NCBI GenBank assembly: GCA_950295325.1
Contig: OX485804.1
Span: 37,262,001-37,326,000, forward strand
DNA: 64,000 bases
Direction of reading: 5' to 3'
Origin: Polytrichum commune
Taxonomy: Eukaryota > Streptophyta > Polytrichopsida > Polytrichales > Polytrichaceae
The notes under the pieces were generated by a model. It ran no database searches, was not told the origin of the DNA, and saw only the letters and a program-made list of their open reading frames with translations. Position numbers and translations under genes: made by a program. This document shows, piece after piece, positions 46,001 to 57,415 of the stretch. The first letter of the stretch is position 1; every line of letters begins with the position of its first letter.

Positions 46001-49000
46001 TTTTGAATAAGATTTGATTTTTTGCAACAGAAGGGGAGAAGCCCCGTTGTTTTCAAGTTATTTTCAAAGGTGGTTCACATTGATACAGGCAGGATAAGTA
46101 CAGCAAATAAAACCTTATGGAGGTTTTGGATAAGTTTGTTCTGAGAGGAGTGAAGTTTTACATCCTGCAATAGAGGCATGACCTCTTTGTTGAATTCTGT
46201 TGCACAGAAAGAGGAAGAATTCTACACTGTGAGCTGGGCAGTTGGCGATGGTGGCTCACCCTTACTGGCTTGCAGTGGCAGTAATGGTGTGATCCGTATT
46301 GTCGATTGTGGAACTGAGAAGCTGCTTAAGGTTGGGGCCTTCTATTTAGTCAGTTGTCTCAGTAGAGACTGATTATGTGATCTTGTTACATGACATTCAT
46401 CTTGCACTGCTGCCATGTATTCAAAACATGTACTTGTAAATAAATGTTATCATGATGACAAAGGATGGGAGATTCAGGGATTGGGTACACTGCTTGAGTA
46501 TATTTGCCATCCTAAAAGCATTCATTGATTTGGATTGTTGGGTCAGAGCTTTGTTGGCCATGGTGACTCAGTAAATGAACTGCGCACCCAGACGTTGAAA
46601 CCTTGCCTAATAGCTTCAGCAAGCAAGGTATGGAATTAAAGACCACTTACTTAGTCTGTTCTTATGTTACCTCTTAAAAACATGGAACCCTATTTGCCAG
46701 AAACAAGAAGCTTGCTTTTGTGGGAGTATTGCAGTTGATTTTGTGGCATCGTGCTTATCCTCATGAAATTGTAGGCAATCAATCATGTTGCAGGTGGTCC
46801 TTTTATCTCATGATCACCATCTGCTTTCCTCACTTAATTTTGAAATCTTGGACCAATTATACTGGTTGCATACATTTGAGTGATACCATAGTACTTCATC
46901 TGTGCAGGATGAATCGGTACGATTATGGAATGCAAACACAGGTGTATGTGTTCTCATTTTTGCTGGAGCAGGGGGTCATCGCAATGAAGTGCTTAGCGTG
47001 GTTGGTTTCATTCTCAGCTGTAAAAAGATGCATGTGTTTGAGTAATAATGTGATTGAGTGTAATCCTCCTAAATCGTCTAAAGAGGTATTATAGAAAAGA
47101 ACCATTCTGCTCTAAACTTTGTAGGTATCATAGTATGATATCTGTTGGGGCTAGTGCTAACCTTCTCGGTATTAAATCCTTTGAACAATTTCCCAGCTGC
47201 AGTTTTCTAAATACTTCACTTCTGATTAATGACATGCACAGGACTTCCACCCTGCAGACATATTGCAAATGGCTAGCTGTGGAATGGATAACACCATCAA
47301 GATCTGGTCTTTGAAAGGTCAGTGATGCACTGACAGCATGATTGCACTTCTTGTATTGAAACTTAAGGTTCTCCTAAAGGTTAAGAGGTTAAGACTCCTT
47401 AAGGTTCTCATTTGGCTTTGCAAGTATATTGTTTAAATTCTCCTACCCTCCAAACCCTCCCTTATATATATCATGTATGTATGGGACATACATGAACTCT
47501 AAAACAACTCGCAAAAGGGTAGAGTCTTGAGAGTTTTTGTCACATGGTATTGTTAAGTTAAATTTTTTTGCCTTGCTGACCAGTTCATGCTCTGGAGTTT
47601 TCACTCTATTTTGGAAGTAAATTTATTGTATATCAAATTCTTGTATGTTTTCAACAAGGTTGTAACTGTTTTATTGCAGACTACTGGAAATTTGTGGAAA
47701 TGTCATTTACATGGACAGATCCGCCTTCAAAGTTTCCAACAAAGTATGTTCAGTTCCCGGTAAGCTACTAATGGTGGAGTCTCTTGTTGTGTGAATGTGT
47801 TTTACCTTCTTATCATTCTTTGCAGTTTTATATAGAAACAGCCATTTCTTGTCTGTTATTTCTTGTTGACAACTGTCACAATTGTGCCATCTCCTCACCC
47901 CTTCATGAGAATATATCTGTATACTACCTTAAAGTGAGGACAACAAAGAGCAATTATTTTGAGGTTTCTAGAGCTAAGGAGTCAGGGTGTGTGATGCAGG
48001 TATTCAATGCTCTAGTGCATAATAACTACGTGGACTGTACTCGCTGGCTTGGGGACTTCATCCTTTCGAAGGTATGGGTGGTTTTATGTACTTTTTCTGA
48101 TATCTGCTTATCAGCAAACATGGTCTGGCAGCTCAAGTAATCCTTGCAAACTTGGAAATATGACCTCATTATTGGCACACTACCTTGCAGTTAGGGGTTT
48201 TTGACTTTCAACTGATTCCTTCAAATTGCTGGTGGGCAGTAATCTCAAAATGTGAAATTCTTTACAATCCTGTGACTATGGTTACTAAAACATCCCACAT
48301 GTGGCATACTTACTGGGATTGGGAATACAGAGTGTGGACAATGAGATAGTACTGTGGGAGCCTCTATACAAGGTTCCAGGGACAACTTCAAATGAAGTAA
48401 GCATGTCAGACTTTCCATATACATGTTGAGACCCATAAAACAAAAAAATTGTTGCCCATGTCTATTTCGGATTGAAATAATATGGATTTGCTCCTATGAG
48501 AAGTACATATTATTAGTGTGCTTACTTATCTCTTGGAGCACACAAATTGTGAGTAACCTTTTAGTGATCCATTACTTGCCGACACTTGGTGCACTTTCTA
48601 GTCAAGTCATGGCACCTCATATCACTCCCTCATACACAAAGATGTCCAGACAATATTTTCAGTCACAGTAATTCCAGATACTTGGTGTACTTGCATGATA
48701 AAAGGTGGGTCCATTATAAATAACTAATGTCTTCTTGCCCTGGGTCCAGGGCACTGTAATACAATGTGATGCAATAGTGTGCTACACTCTGGCTTGGACT
48801 TAAAACCTTAGCAAACTTTTACTGTTGGTAGAAATTTGTTACAAACTGTGCCTCTTTTTGAGCACTTTAAGGCTAATGCACTGTCATAAGACTTTGAAGA
48901 GGGGTCACTAGTTCATCAGGCATTTTATCTAGGTTATGGAGCAGTCTCCTTGCAATTACACTGTATATCCACATTGCAGCCTTTGAGTACAACTGCCTAC

Positions 49001-49955
49001 CTACATGGAAACAATGGTAGAGATGGAAGAAATGTTCTTGCATGGTTTTATTGTTTTCTAAATTTCCCTTGCGACCCATATGGCAACTGGCTTGCTTTGG
49101 CAGGGGAAAGTGGATATTCTACAAAAATATCCGGTCCCTGAATGTGACATCTGGTTCATCAAGTTTTCCTGTGACTTTCACTTCAATACACTTGCAATTG
49201 GTAAGTCCTACTTCATATCGTTGCTTCAGTGAACCTCTGTTTTTGCACTTGAGTCTTCCTGATCATGCTGGTAGAAGGACCTGTATAGATGGGACAGGTG
49301 TAACTCATGCCCTCAATGTGGTGACAGGTAATCGGGAAGGAAAGGTTTTAGTATGGGAAGCACAATCCAGTCCACCCAACTTGATTGCCAAGTGAGATCA
49401 TTTACCTCTAATCCTCAAATTATCTCAGAATTCTAGAATACAAACATTTTCTCATCACTGCTGTTATTGATACTCCCTGGGCTGACTACAAAGGCATTCT
49501 GAACTTTTCTGTATTTCTGCAGGTTATCTCACCCCCAGTGCAAGTCTCCAGTTCGACAGACTGCCATATCATATGATGGAAGGTTGGTATAAAGACTTAT
49601 TTACAATTCATGATACATGTGCTGCTGGAATCTTACATCAGTGTTGAATGATAGAAACTGGACGTTGTCTTCTGAACAATTTATTTACCATATGTATTAA
49701 TCATGATCATGCCCTGATCACACCAAAGTTTCCGTCCGGTTCCAGCTGTGAAATTGCTGGGGATTCTGATGAGAAATAATTGCTGGCCCACCATTTTTCA
49801 CACTATTAAAGGCGGAGATGCCGACAGATGGTGCCAGATCTGGCCGGTATGATCAGCCCTTCAGAGTGAACTAATTTATGATTTGGCTCAAATGCAGTAC
49901 CATTTTGTGTTGCTGTGAAGATGGGTGCATCTGGCGGTGGGAAGCAGTAGTGTGA
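43074..49955 (+). CDS. FIE: FIE (ESC/EED-type WD40 protein, PRC2 subunit)
   Basis: This WD40 protein scaffolds Polycomb repressive complex 2 in the nucleus, which trimethylates H3K27; EED/ESC proteins bind the methyltransferase and H3K27me3. Thirteen coding exons: 43074-43292, 45496-45564, 46208-46330, 46547-46627, 46908-47000, 47242-47317, 47680-47759, 48000-48071, 48331-48396, 49104-49200, 49328-49391, 49523-49582, 49898-49955. All junctions are GT-AG and in phase, giving 385 residues; plant FIE is usually about 370. Diagnostic words: NRLQEGKRPLYAICFN, EFYTVSWA, FVGHGDSVNELRTQ, DESVRLWN, FAGAGGHRNEVLSV, ASCGMDNTIKIWS, SFTWTDPPSKFPTKYVQFPV, HNNYVDCTRWLGDFILSK, ECDIWFIKFSCDFH and a closing CIWRWEAVV. 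The N-terminus is alanine/glycine-rich and variable. No frame damage, so it is probably functional. Exon number matches my memory of Arabidopsis FIE. Confidence 0.95.
43306..45350 (+). repeat. Tandem duplications filling FIE intron 1
   Basis: Intron 1 (43293-45495, 2.2 kb) consists largely of diverged repeats. Module A, with TTTCCTTTTCTCTCTCCCTT, then GGGGATGGAGCTCTATGGCT, a GCACGATAGCACAATGCGGC block and GTGACGTGGTATTATAA, occurs at about 43306-43575, 43637-43895, 43903-44175 and, weakly, 44558-44745. Module B (AGTCAGAGAACAAGGC, GAGATGTGAGCA, TGATGAAGCTT, CAATTTCAATAGC) occurs at about 44180-44557 and 44750-45220, with a partial at 45258-45350. The A+B order repeats with a period of roughly 550 bp, so the intron grew by unequal exchange or slippage. 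Confidence 0.7.
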
Positions 49956-52900
49956 AATGTTAAGAGACACGGAAGCCCAGTCAAAAGTGACAGATTCGAT
50001 TTCCAACGAGACAGAAGAGAAGCTTACAAAGGTGTACATATGGGGAGGTCAATTACAAATTTGTACAGACAAAAGAAGATGCTTATTATTCAGTACTGAC
50101 TTCATGACTTTCATTTTCCGGTAGTAAGTACACTTCATTGGACTGACCCATTTACAAGAGCATAGAGTTTACTTCAGTGGGACAGAGGCAAAATCATTAT
50201 GATTTATACTTCAAAGAGGCCCTGGAACATAAGAGGATGCAAAGGTATGTCTGCCATGGATAGGCAATCACATGACAAACTTTTACAAAAGTGGTTTGTG
50301 AGCCTGTGATCATGGGTTCCGATTTAAAACAACTATATCCAGCTTCCTTCATAGTGAATCGTTGTATCAGACAGCAGAGTCTAAATCATCACTGGAACAC
50401 CACAACTGTTAGTGTGTGGTTGATGATAATTTAATTTTTGGAATAGAATGTGAAACTGGTAGATAGGTTTCTAACCATGACACTATGTTGGACTTTTTTT
50501 GTCTTCTGCATTTGATTGCAGGATATGTATGCATATTCCTGAAGCATTTAGAACATTGTTAAGGAAGCACTACCTACTCCCTTAGCCCAGAGAATACCTA
50601 CATTTATGCTAGTATATATCAGGCTACACTTACTCTTGATATACACAAAAATTTCAACTGAATTTGAGATTGGTGGATAGATCTCCTTGATTGGGCGGCG
50701 AACTAGATGGTTGATCTCCTTGGTGTAGTATAGGGTACAACAATGTGAGGTTGTATCTAGAAATGCAAAGGGGTGTGGGGTGATCCTCGTTAACAATGTT
50801 AAGGTAGACTATTGTTATTTGGATACTTTTCTCTCTGCACTCACTTCTTGTAGAATATGAAAAACGTAAGTACTGCAAGATGATGAGCAAATCCAAATTG
50901 TGCCTGTAGCCATTTGCCTCACAATAATTGGAGCTCATATGAATATCTTATGCATCATCAAAGTGACGATTCTTGTGCTCGTTAGGTGGTCCTACATGTC
51001 CTTCAATTCATGCTAACTATTGAGCCTAGAAGGGTTATCTTACTTTGAGCATGTAGTTCAATATTTTTTGAAGACATTGTGTTTTTGGTGTTTGTTCCTA
51101 GATCCACACCTAACCACATATCACTCAAATATAAGTGTCTAGATTATTGTTGTGTTATAATTGGGTGTGTCTACCTTATGTTCATTGTCAATGAAAGGAA
51201 CTTTTAGGTTGAGTCATGGACTACATGACTGGTGAGACAAAAGTGGATGACAAGTTGCAGTAGCATTGAGACATCCACCTACCCAAGCCATTTATAGGGC
51301 TTAATTGGTTAGCTGATGGATAGAAACCAAAGTTTATGGACGAAATGTTTGTTGTGTGGATTGAAAACTTGGAAGTGCTATTCAACCTCCACTTGGATGA
51401 GCAACCCATCATCAACTTTGCAAATGAATGAAGGGGTTGATGCATATTCCTGGGAACCAGATTGACCTCTTGTAAGCTTTTGAGGCCAAAGTAGCAAAGT
51501 GCTTGGGTTTGTGACCATTGCTAGGAACAAAGTGGTGGATCCTTGCCCCCGGCCATTCACAACAGATGTCAAACACCTAATTATGTGGTGAAAGGCACTA
51601 AGGTATGTGGGTGCTATTCGGTTCGTTTTCCAAGTTCTCCAACTCTACTTTTTGGATTTACACAACGAAGCTTGTGTTGCATGAGCGAAAATAGAATTGA
51701 AAATCGGACCTCCCTTGATTTAGTTATGGTTTGAAAGTGCGTGTTTATCGACATCTTCCATAGGTCCTTCCCATTGTGTTCAATATTGAGTGTGGAATAC
51801 TTAATAAAAATTGAAGGCGCAGTCCAATCTCTTATAAACAGGTGTCTTTATGATGTTCGTATTTTGATCCTCACTGAACATAACACCAATCAAATTTAAG
51901 TGTCCGATTAAGAAAAGTAGCCAAATAACACCCTGCATACCTTAGGGCTGGGAACAAATGCTCTGCCACATCACTCTACCTTGAGAACTGAAATCCTCGA
52001 GTGCATTATGATGTCTGTACGGTTGGAATTTGTGTAAATACCAAGTCTATTGAAAAGTGCGCAGAGGCTTGTTATGGCTGGATTGAGATGCGGTACTTTT
52101 TGAATCCATCAAACCTTCTGCTCCCAGAGGCATGTTCCCCATGCCCTTCATCATTGCCATCAGTCCTATTGAGGCTCAAAGATGTGCAGTGATTGGCTCA
52201 CAAGGATCCTCTCCTCACTCCCTAACACAAATTAGTGTGAGTGGGTGAATCCTTTGATCTATGTTGGCCTTAACTTTCCAAACAAAGTGATGTTAGTTTA
52301 GATTGAGTGCTCTAAGTTAATGTGGAGCCCACTGCACCCATCATTCATCTGAGGGTTGACCAACTCAAGCACTCTCCAGCTTTCGAACCCTCCGATCTTC
52401 AAAGGTATGAATGAGTTACCCATTGGACGTCAAGGGAGAAAAAGAGCCGTGATACTCATGTGCCATTGCTTTGTGATGACGTGCTTGCTGATGTTATAGG
52501 ACATCTCCTAATGCCATGGACTACACTGATAATGTGCAATTAGGTTGCACCACGCTGACTTATCAGCATTCCACACTATTTTGAATACTTATCATCACAG
52601 CAACAAAATGCATGGTATTGTTAATTTTTGGCGGTTGTTATATGGATGAATAAATTAATTCATAAGTTTTCTGAATTATGATTCTAAGCCAAAGGAATTT
52701 GAAGGGGTAAAGAGGCGACCTAATTGCACATACTAGTGTAGATAACTAGCGAGAGGAGACTGGATGACGAGCCATGGGAATGGCAAGTCATCCACCTACT
52801 TGAGTTGTTTATCAAACATGTCACATAAACAATGAGCTTGGGACCAAATTTGGGTATTATGGATGATAGCACATCTCCATGGACGAAAATTTGTGATGAA

Positions 52901-54145
52901 ATCTAAGAACCCTTATGCTCTTGAATGAGTGATTTGTTATGTTGCGCACCAAACATTATTAAGGGAGAGGGTTTCTTGGGATTTAGTGTGCCACAATAAA
53001 TGAAATGCAATGTGGTGGATGATTAGCCCTTTAAGATCCAAGAGGCCCTTCTGGACCGAAAGATATCATATGGTTAAAGATATCATACCGAAATATTTCA
53101 AAGTTTCAACTAAAAGTATCAAAAGTGAACATGTCTAAAACAAGTTCATATAAATGATGCATTGTTTATATTGGAACATATACATATATCTATATAATTA
53201 TATAAAGTGAATCTTAAGAAGATTTGAACTCGTATAACTGACTTAGACTCAAATACATACCATGTGTATCCAATCTCCATTGTCACATATGACTTTCTTT
53301 TCACTTTCATTTTATAATATAGGTATAGTTTGAATATGGGTTCAATACCTTGCAGCAAATCAAAATATCAAGTCAAATTTTAATACTATATAAAGGGTTG
53401 GTACAACCTATTGTATAAACAGATCCTCGGTCCTTTACAATTAAAGACCAGAATCCTAAAGGTTGCAATGCCATGGTTGGGGACCATAATTCCTATTGTC
53501 ATGGGTATGCTTTGCAAGGCAAACATAGTTTTGTTGGCCTTTAGGTGCCTAGGGTGTGCTCTACAAAGCTCTTCAACAACTGGAGAAAACTTGAGCGGCC
53601 CTAAAAGATACTTATGGTCTAGTAGAAGACTAGTGGGCATGTCGAACTCCATATAGAATTTTGGCCATCGTCTTATCCATTTAGCAATTGTGAATCACTA
53701 AGATTCAAAAGCCGAGTTGAGATGCAAAAGTGATAAGAGATTAGAGCAAGGATTCTCTTTCTCTTTGAACAAGTGTGTTAATCAATAAAATAACAATTGT
53801 GTTTATATTTCAAGCAGATCGTCCTATCTCATTGTAACATGTGTCTATTTTTTTCCACTCCTAAGTACAAATACCACTCAAAAACATGTGTACGATTAAG
53901 AAGAGTGACACACATACATTAAGAAATATTCAACCCTATCCAATTAGCGGACATTGATGACTGTTGAATCAACTCAAAATCGTCTCACATGATTAGCAAT
54001 TGCAAACCACGAAGCTAAAGATTTCAAGCTCTACGAGGAGGATCGGGGTGTCCCGTAACGAGGTTAGTTACATCAGCAAGTGTTTGATAACACACTGCGC
54101 AAAGGGTCGGTTTAAGCACCCTCCACCTTACTAGGGCGTCCGATT
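49956..54145. other. 3' flank of FIE and intergenic sequence, no gene recognised
   Basis: The first few hundred bases presumably hold the FIE 3' UTR, whose end cannot be fixed. Beyond about 50.5 kb, frames are short and lie on both strands. The 88-codon minus-strand frame at 53386-53652 overlaps an equally long plus-strand frame and has no recognised motif. Two related segments, 51220-51350 and 52750-52880, share GTGGATGACAAG- and CATCCACCTAC-type words in the same order and are copies of an unidentified repeat. Confidence 0.5.
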
Positions 54146-54149
54146 AAGA

Positions 54150-54365
54150 AGAGTGACCAGCACACCAGTATCCAGGGAGTGCCGTCATCGATCAAGATCC
54201 GACTGTTTCCAAGACCAACCGGTTCCGTGCTGGCATCTATTGGGTTTCTCTTTATTAGGTCGAGGAATATGCTGAAAATCACTCTAAATGGATCGGTAAG
54301 TTTGCTGAAGGCCTTGAGTTTGAACCAGTGACTAGTTCTCCAACTCAACCGATTCATCTGCACCT
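54150..54365 (-). repeat. AACCGGTT-core dispersed repeat, copy 2
   Basis: Minus-strand order of motifs (ATGAATCGGTTGAGTTGGAG, then AATATTCCTC-like, then GAACCGGTTGGTCTTGGAAA, then CAGTCGGATCTTGATCGATG) parallels the copy at 17793. A more G+C-rich variant. Confidence 0.55.
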
Positions 54366-54656
54366 CCCGGCCGGACCTCCCCAGACATCGTCTGAGCACA
54401 TCAGGCCGGCCATAGATACCTGACAGCTTGCTCTGCCGCCTCCCAATTCCATGTCAGAGAGTGAGCTTGGCAGATCCTGCCACGCTTTGCCAATGTGAGG
54501 CATTTCATGTGATCTGCTGCTGCACTGCTGAAGTGCAGGCTTTGATCCCACGGGCTCCCCTGACGCACCCCCTCTCCCTCTCTCATCCACGCTCTTCCAA
54601 TGGACGGGAGAACCGACAGCAGCACGAAATGTACCAAGTAGTGAGGGTGACAAGAA

Positions 54657-55158
54657 GGGCCACTTCACACACGAGCCAAGAGCCGTGACCATGGAATTGG
54701 GAGAGCCCGAAAGAAAGTGTCGAAAGGCCGTCCCAACACACCTCCAAACTCATGTAGTGTGCTCATGGATTCTCCAGTGGTAGTGTGAAGTCGTATGTGA
54801 CTGGGCCCTTAACTAGATGCTATTTCGATGAATTTCTATTCATGTGGGGTCCTCACACATGATTAAATAGAATGAACCAATGGTTGTGAGTATTCGGAGT
54901 GCCATGGTCTCCCGGTTTTGTGTTAGGCCTACCTCCAGGAGGTGGTTTTTGAAAATAGTCCAAGTGACCGTGAAACATGATCCATTCGATGCCATGTAGG
55001 AACGCATGTAGACTTTGACATCCATCTTGCATTCACATACTCCGTTGGTCCCCCAAGTGTAGTGTGAAGCGAACTTGGACCGGCTCCGCCTTTTCCACCA
55101 ATGGGAGTGCTTGAAGTGTAATGGTCGTGGGCTCTCAATCTCATGTGTGAAGTGGTCC
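54657..55158 (+). mobile_element. Tourist-like MITE, copy 3
   Basis: 502 bp in the same orientation as the 26735 copy, with ends GGGCCACTTCACACACGAG and TCATGTGTGAAGTGGTCC. The right flank is TAA and the left is GAA, so the target duplication is no longer perfect. The apparent frames at 54840-55192 match frames in the other MITE copies and are not genes. Confidence 0.8.
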
Positions 55159-55527
55159 TAAATTCCTTTACACTACGACACAGTGCCACCAAAAGATCAA
55201 GGAAGCATTGTTCATCTCAGCACTTGCCACTATTCACTTGAAGTATCAGCACTTGTCACCAATCACTAAGAGTATTGGCACTTGGCACTATTCATTGACA
55301 AGCATGTGCCACACGCACACCTCAACCACGCACATGTTTTCTTCAAGTCTATTAAATGATCATAGAATATACTGTGGTCATGACTTTCGTGTCGCTCAGT
55401 AACAACTTTAGCCCTCGGTAAAGTTCCTTCACTTTTTCTCATTTCTCTTTCCGTAATTGAATTGGGGTTTTCGCTAGATTGTGCATGTGACTTGAATTAG
55501 TGCCACCCTCAGTAACTGGTATGGTCA

Positions 55528-55755
55528 GTGCAGTTACGGATGAACCGGTTGGGTTTGAGAAATACCTGCTTGTCGTTCAAGAGTTTAATTAGGAAACGTA
55601 CCCATCGTGTTGGAGGAATTTACAGAGCACACACACCCAGATTCAGTAAAGAAAAACCGAAGGATGTCACCATGTGACCGGTCGGAGTTGGGAAACAGTA
55701 GGATATCGACCGACCGACCGACCGATCACACCCAAACACCTCCCCGGACACTGCA
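55528..55755 (+). repeat. AACCGGTT-core dispersed repeat, copy 3
   Basis: Carries ATGAACCGGTTGGGTTTGAG, GTGTTGGAGGAATTTACAGA, TCACCATGTGACCGGTCGGA and an expanded CGACCGACCGACCGACCG tract, in the order seen in the other copies. Copies 3 and 4 are direct repeats bracketing about 1.5 kb. Confidence 0.6.
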
Positions 55756-56205
55756 CCCATCCACACTCCACTCGAATGTGAATGTGCAGGCCCTCAGACT
55801 CTTCTCTTCATCTCTTACATCGCATAACATTCTTGCATACTGTGGTGCAGGTGTGTCGGCAGGAACATCTGCAAGGCCGGTGCAGGTGTGGCAGAGCTGG
55901 CATGGGGAGCAGTCGCCCAGCCAACCCAACGCAGCCCTGCACATGGCTGGACTAACTTAGTCGACTCGCCTGGACCACTGTCTGGGGTGAAAGTGAAGGC
56001 GCACCAGTTCTCGTGCCAGCACACACACAAAGATAGGGAGTCGACCGGCCTCATCCACACCACCCTCCCACTTATTGCGTCCGCCTCACGTTGCTGCTGT
56101 CCCGTATGGCTCCGTACTCCTCGACCGTCCTATCTTAACAGAAACAGAAACAGAAAATAAAAATAAAAGAAAGTCGAAGGATTAGTTATGTCACTATTAC
56201 AACTA

Positions 56206-56696
56206 CAGTAATCTCCCGCTTACGTATGCACTTTGAACCGGAGCTGTTGGTGCGCACTGGGTTGGTAGGTGCGTACTTTATTCATATTGCTTCTAAACCC
56301 TCTGATACGATGAATCGCAACGGGAAATGGATGAAACCTGAGGCAACCCGCTTGACCGAAGTCCAACTTATCGAGACATTGGCTGAATTTGAAAGTGCGA
56401 CTGACTTCAAAGGCTTTGAAGCTCTACACAACGTTGTCCTCGACATCGACGACCAATTGTTTTGCTCCAATGTTCAAATGGAAGCTAGATAGATGTATGA
56501 CGAATTGTGACAATCGTTTGTGACGTTTCAGCGGAACGTTAGCAAACTGACATCGAATGTCAAGCGGAAAAAAATTGCATGCATTCGCGACAAATGACTC
56601 TGCATGACATGTTCAAACAATAAAGTATGAACCCTGATTTTTGTCCAAAAAAATTGCGCACTTAACCGGGATGCGTACTTAAGTGGGATATTACTG
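56206..56696 (+). mobile_element. pogo/Tigger-like element, internally deleted
   Basis: 491 bp between inverted repeats CAGTAATCTCCCGCTTACG (left) and, as reverse complement of the right end, CAGTAATATCCCACTTAAG. Each is bordered by TA (56204-56205, 56697-56698), the Tc1/mariner-superfamily target duplication. The CAGTA start with CTTA-GTACG continuation resembles pogo/Tigger-type ends. An 88-codon frame (56226-56492) runs from the left repeat into what looks like the C-terminal tail of a transposase; the DDE core is missing. Confidence 0.75.
56226..56492 (+). pseudogene. Transposase C-terminal tail remnant in pogo-like element
   Basis: The frame opens in the inverted repeat, so its first residues are not protein-derived. 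The later part (RLTEVQLIETLAEFESATDF, then DIDDQLFCSNVQMEAR) is acidic and helical like the tail that follows the catalytic domain in Tigger-type transposases, and protein-like sequence continues past the stop (YDELRQ-like, then NVSKLTSNVKRKK). No catalytic aspartates remain. Confidence 0.45.
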
Positions 56697-57009
56697 TAGC
56701 TCAATCTGTTATTATCACACTTTTTGATCTTCGGCTTTTCCGAACAAGCGACGTTCCATTTCCTCCTACTCTGTCTAGTATGGCATCAGTGGCGAAAGAG
56801 GCATAACTCCTCATGCTACAATACGGCCCGCCATGTTAAGCATTTGGATAACGGGCTCACATTCATGCCGGTACAATGTATGGGCGTAATTTTTCTTTTC
56901 TTTTCTTCTGGCATCAGTGGCGTCAAAAACCTGGCTAGATAATTCTCTTTGGCTTTTGAGGAGCCTTTGTGGGGTGGAAACACTGAACATCGGGGACAAC
57001 CGACAACGA

Positions 57010-57208
57010 CACTAAATTGGTCCTATTAGTGTGGGTTACCATTCAGAGTTACGTGTTGGTATCGTTTTTTACCATCGAAGTTATATCACGTTCTTCGGTG
57101 TGCATACGAACTACTTATGTTGTTTGGGTACAAAATGATACTCTTGATAAAATGCTATAGCAATGCGTATTTCCAAATGGTAACCCACGCTAATAGGACA
57201 GTTTAGTG
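57010..57208. mobile_element. Short MITE with CACTAAA ends
   Basis: 199 bp with long inverted repeats: CACTAAATTGGTCCTATTAG at the left and, reversed, CACTAAACTGTCCTATTAGC at the right, continuing through GTGGGTTACCATT for about 34 bases with few mismatches. CACTA starts suggest an EnSpm/CACTA derivative, but a clean 3-bp duplication is not seen. Non-coding. Confidence 0.75.
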
Positions 57209-57214
57209 TAGTGA

Positions 57215-57415
57215 CAAGTGAACCGGTTGAGTTTGAGAAATGACCAGTTGGAGTTCAAGACTTGGGGGGAAAAAACCCATCATGTTGGGGGAATCTATGG
57301 AATGTGCCTCAAACTAATTAGTAAAGAAAAATCCGAAAGATCGCAACATGTAAGCGGATGGAGTTGGAAACACTAGGGTTTTGACCATTTATGCCCAAAA
57401 ATCTCCCGGGAACAC
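57215..57415 (+). repeat. AACCGGTT-core dispersed repeat, copy 4
   Basis: Carries GTGAACCGGTTGAGTTTGAG, CCCATCATGTTGGGGGAATC, ACATGTAAGCGGATGGAGTT and TGCCCAAAAATCTCCCGGGA in the family order. It begins directly after the CACTAAA MITE. Confidence 0.6.

Noticed and set aside
53386-53652. 88-codon minus-strand frame
   Set aside because: An equally long plus-strand frame overlaps it and neither shows a domain.
54112-54692. Several frames of 78-112 codons in the G+C-rich repeat
   Set aside because: They overlap on both strands within AACCGGTT-repeat and MITE-flank sequence.
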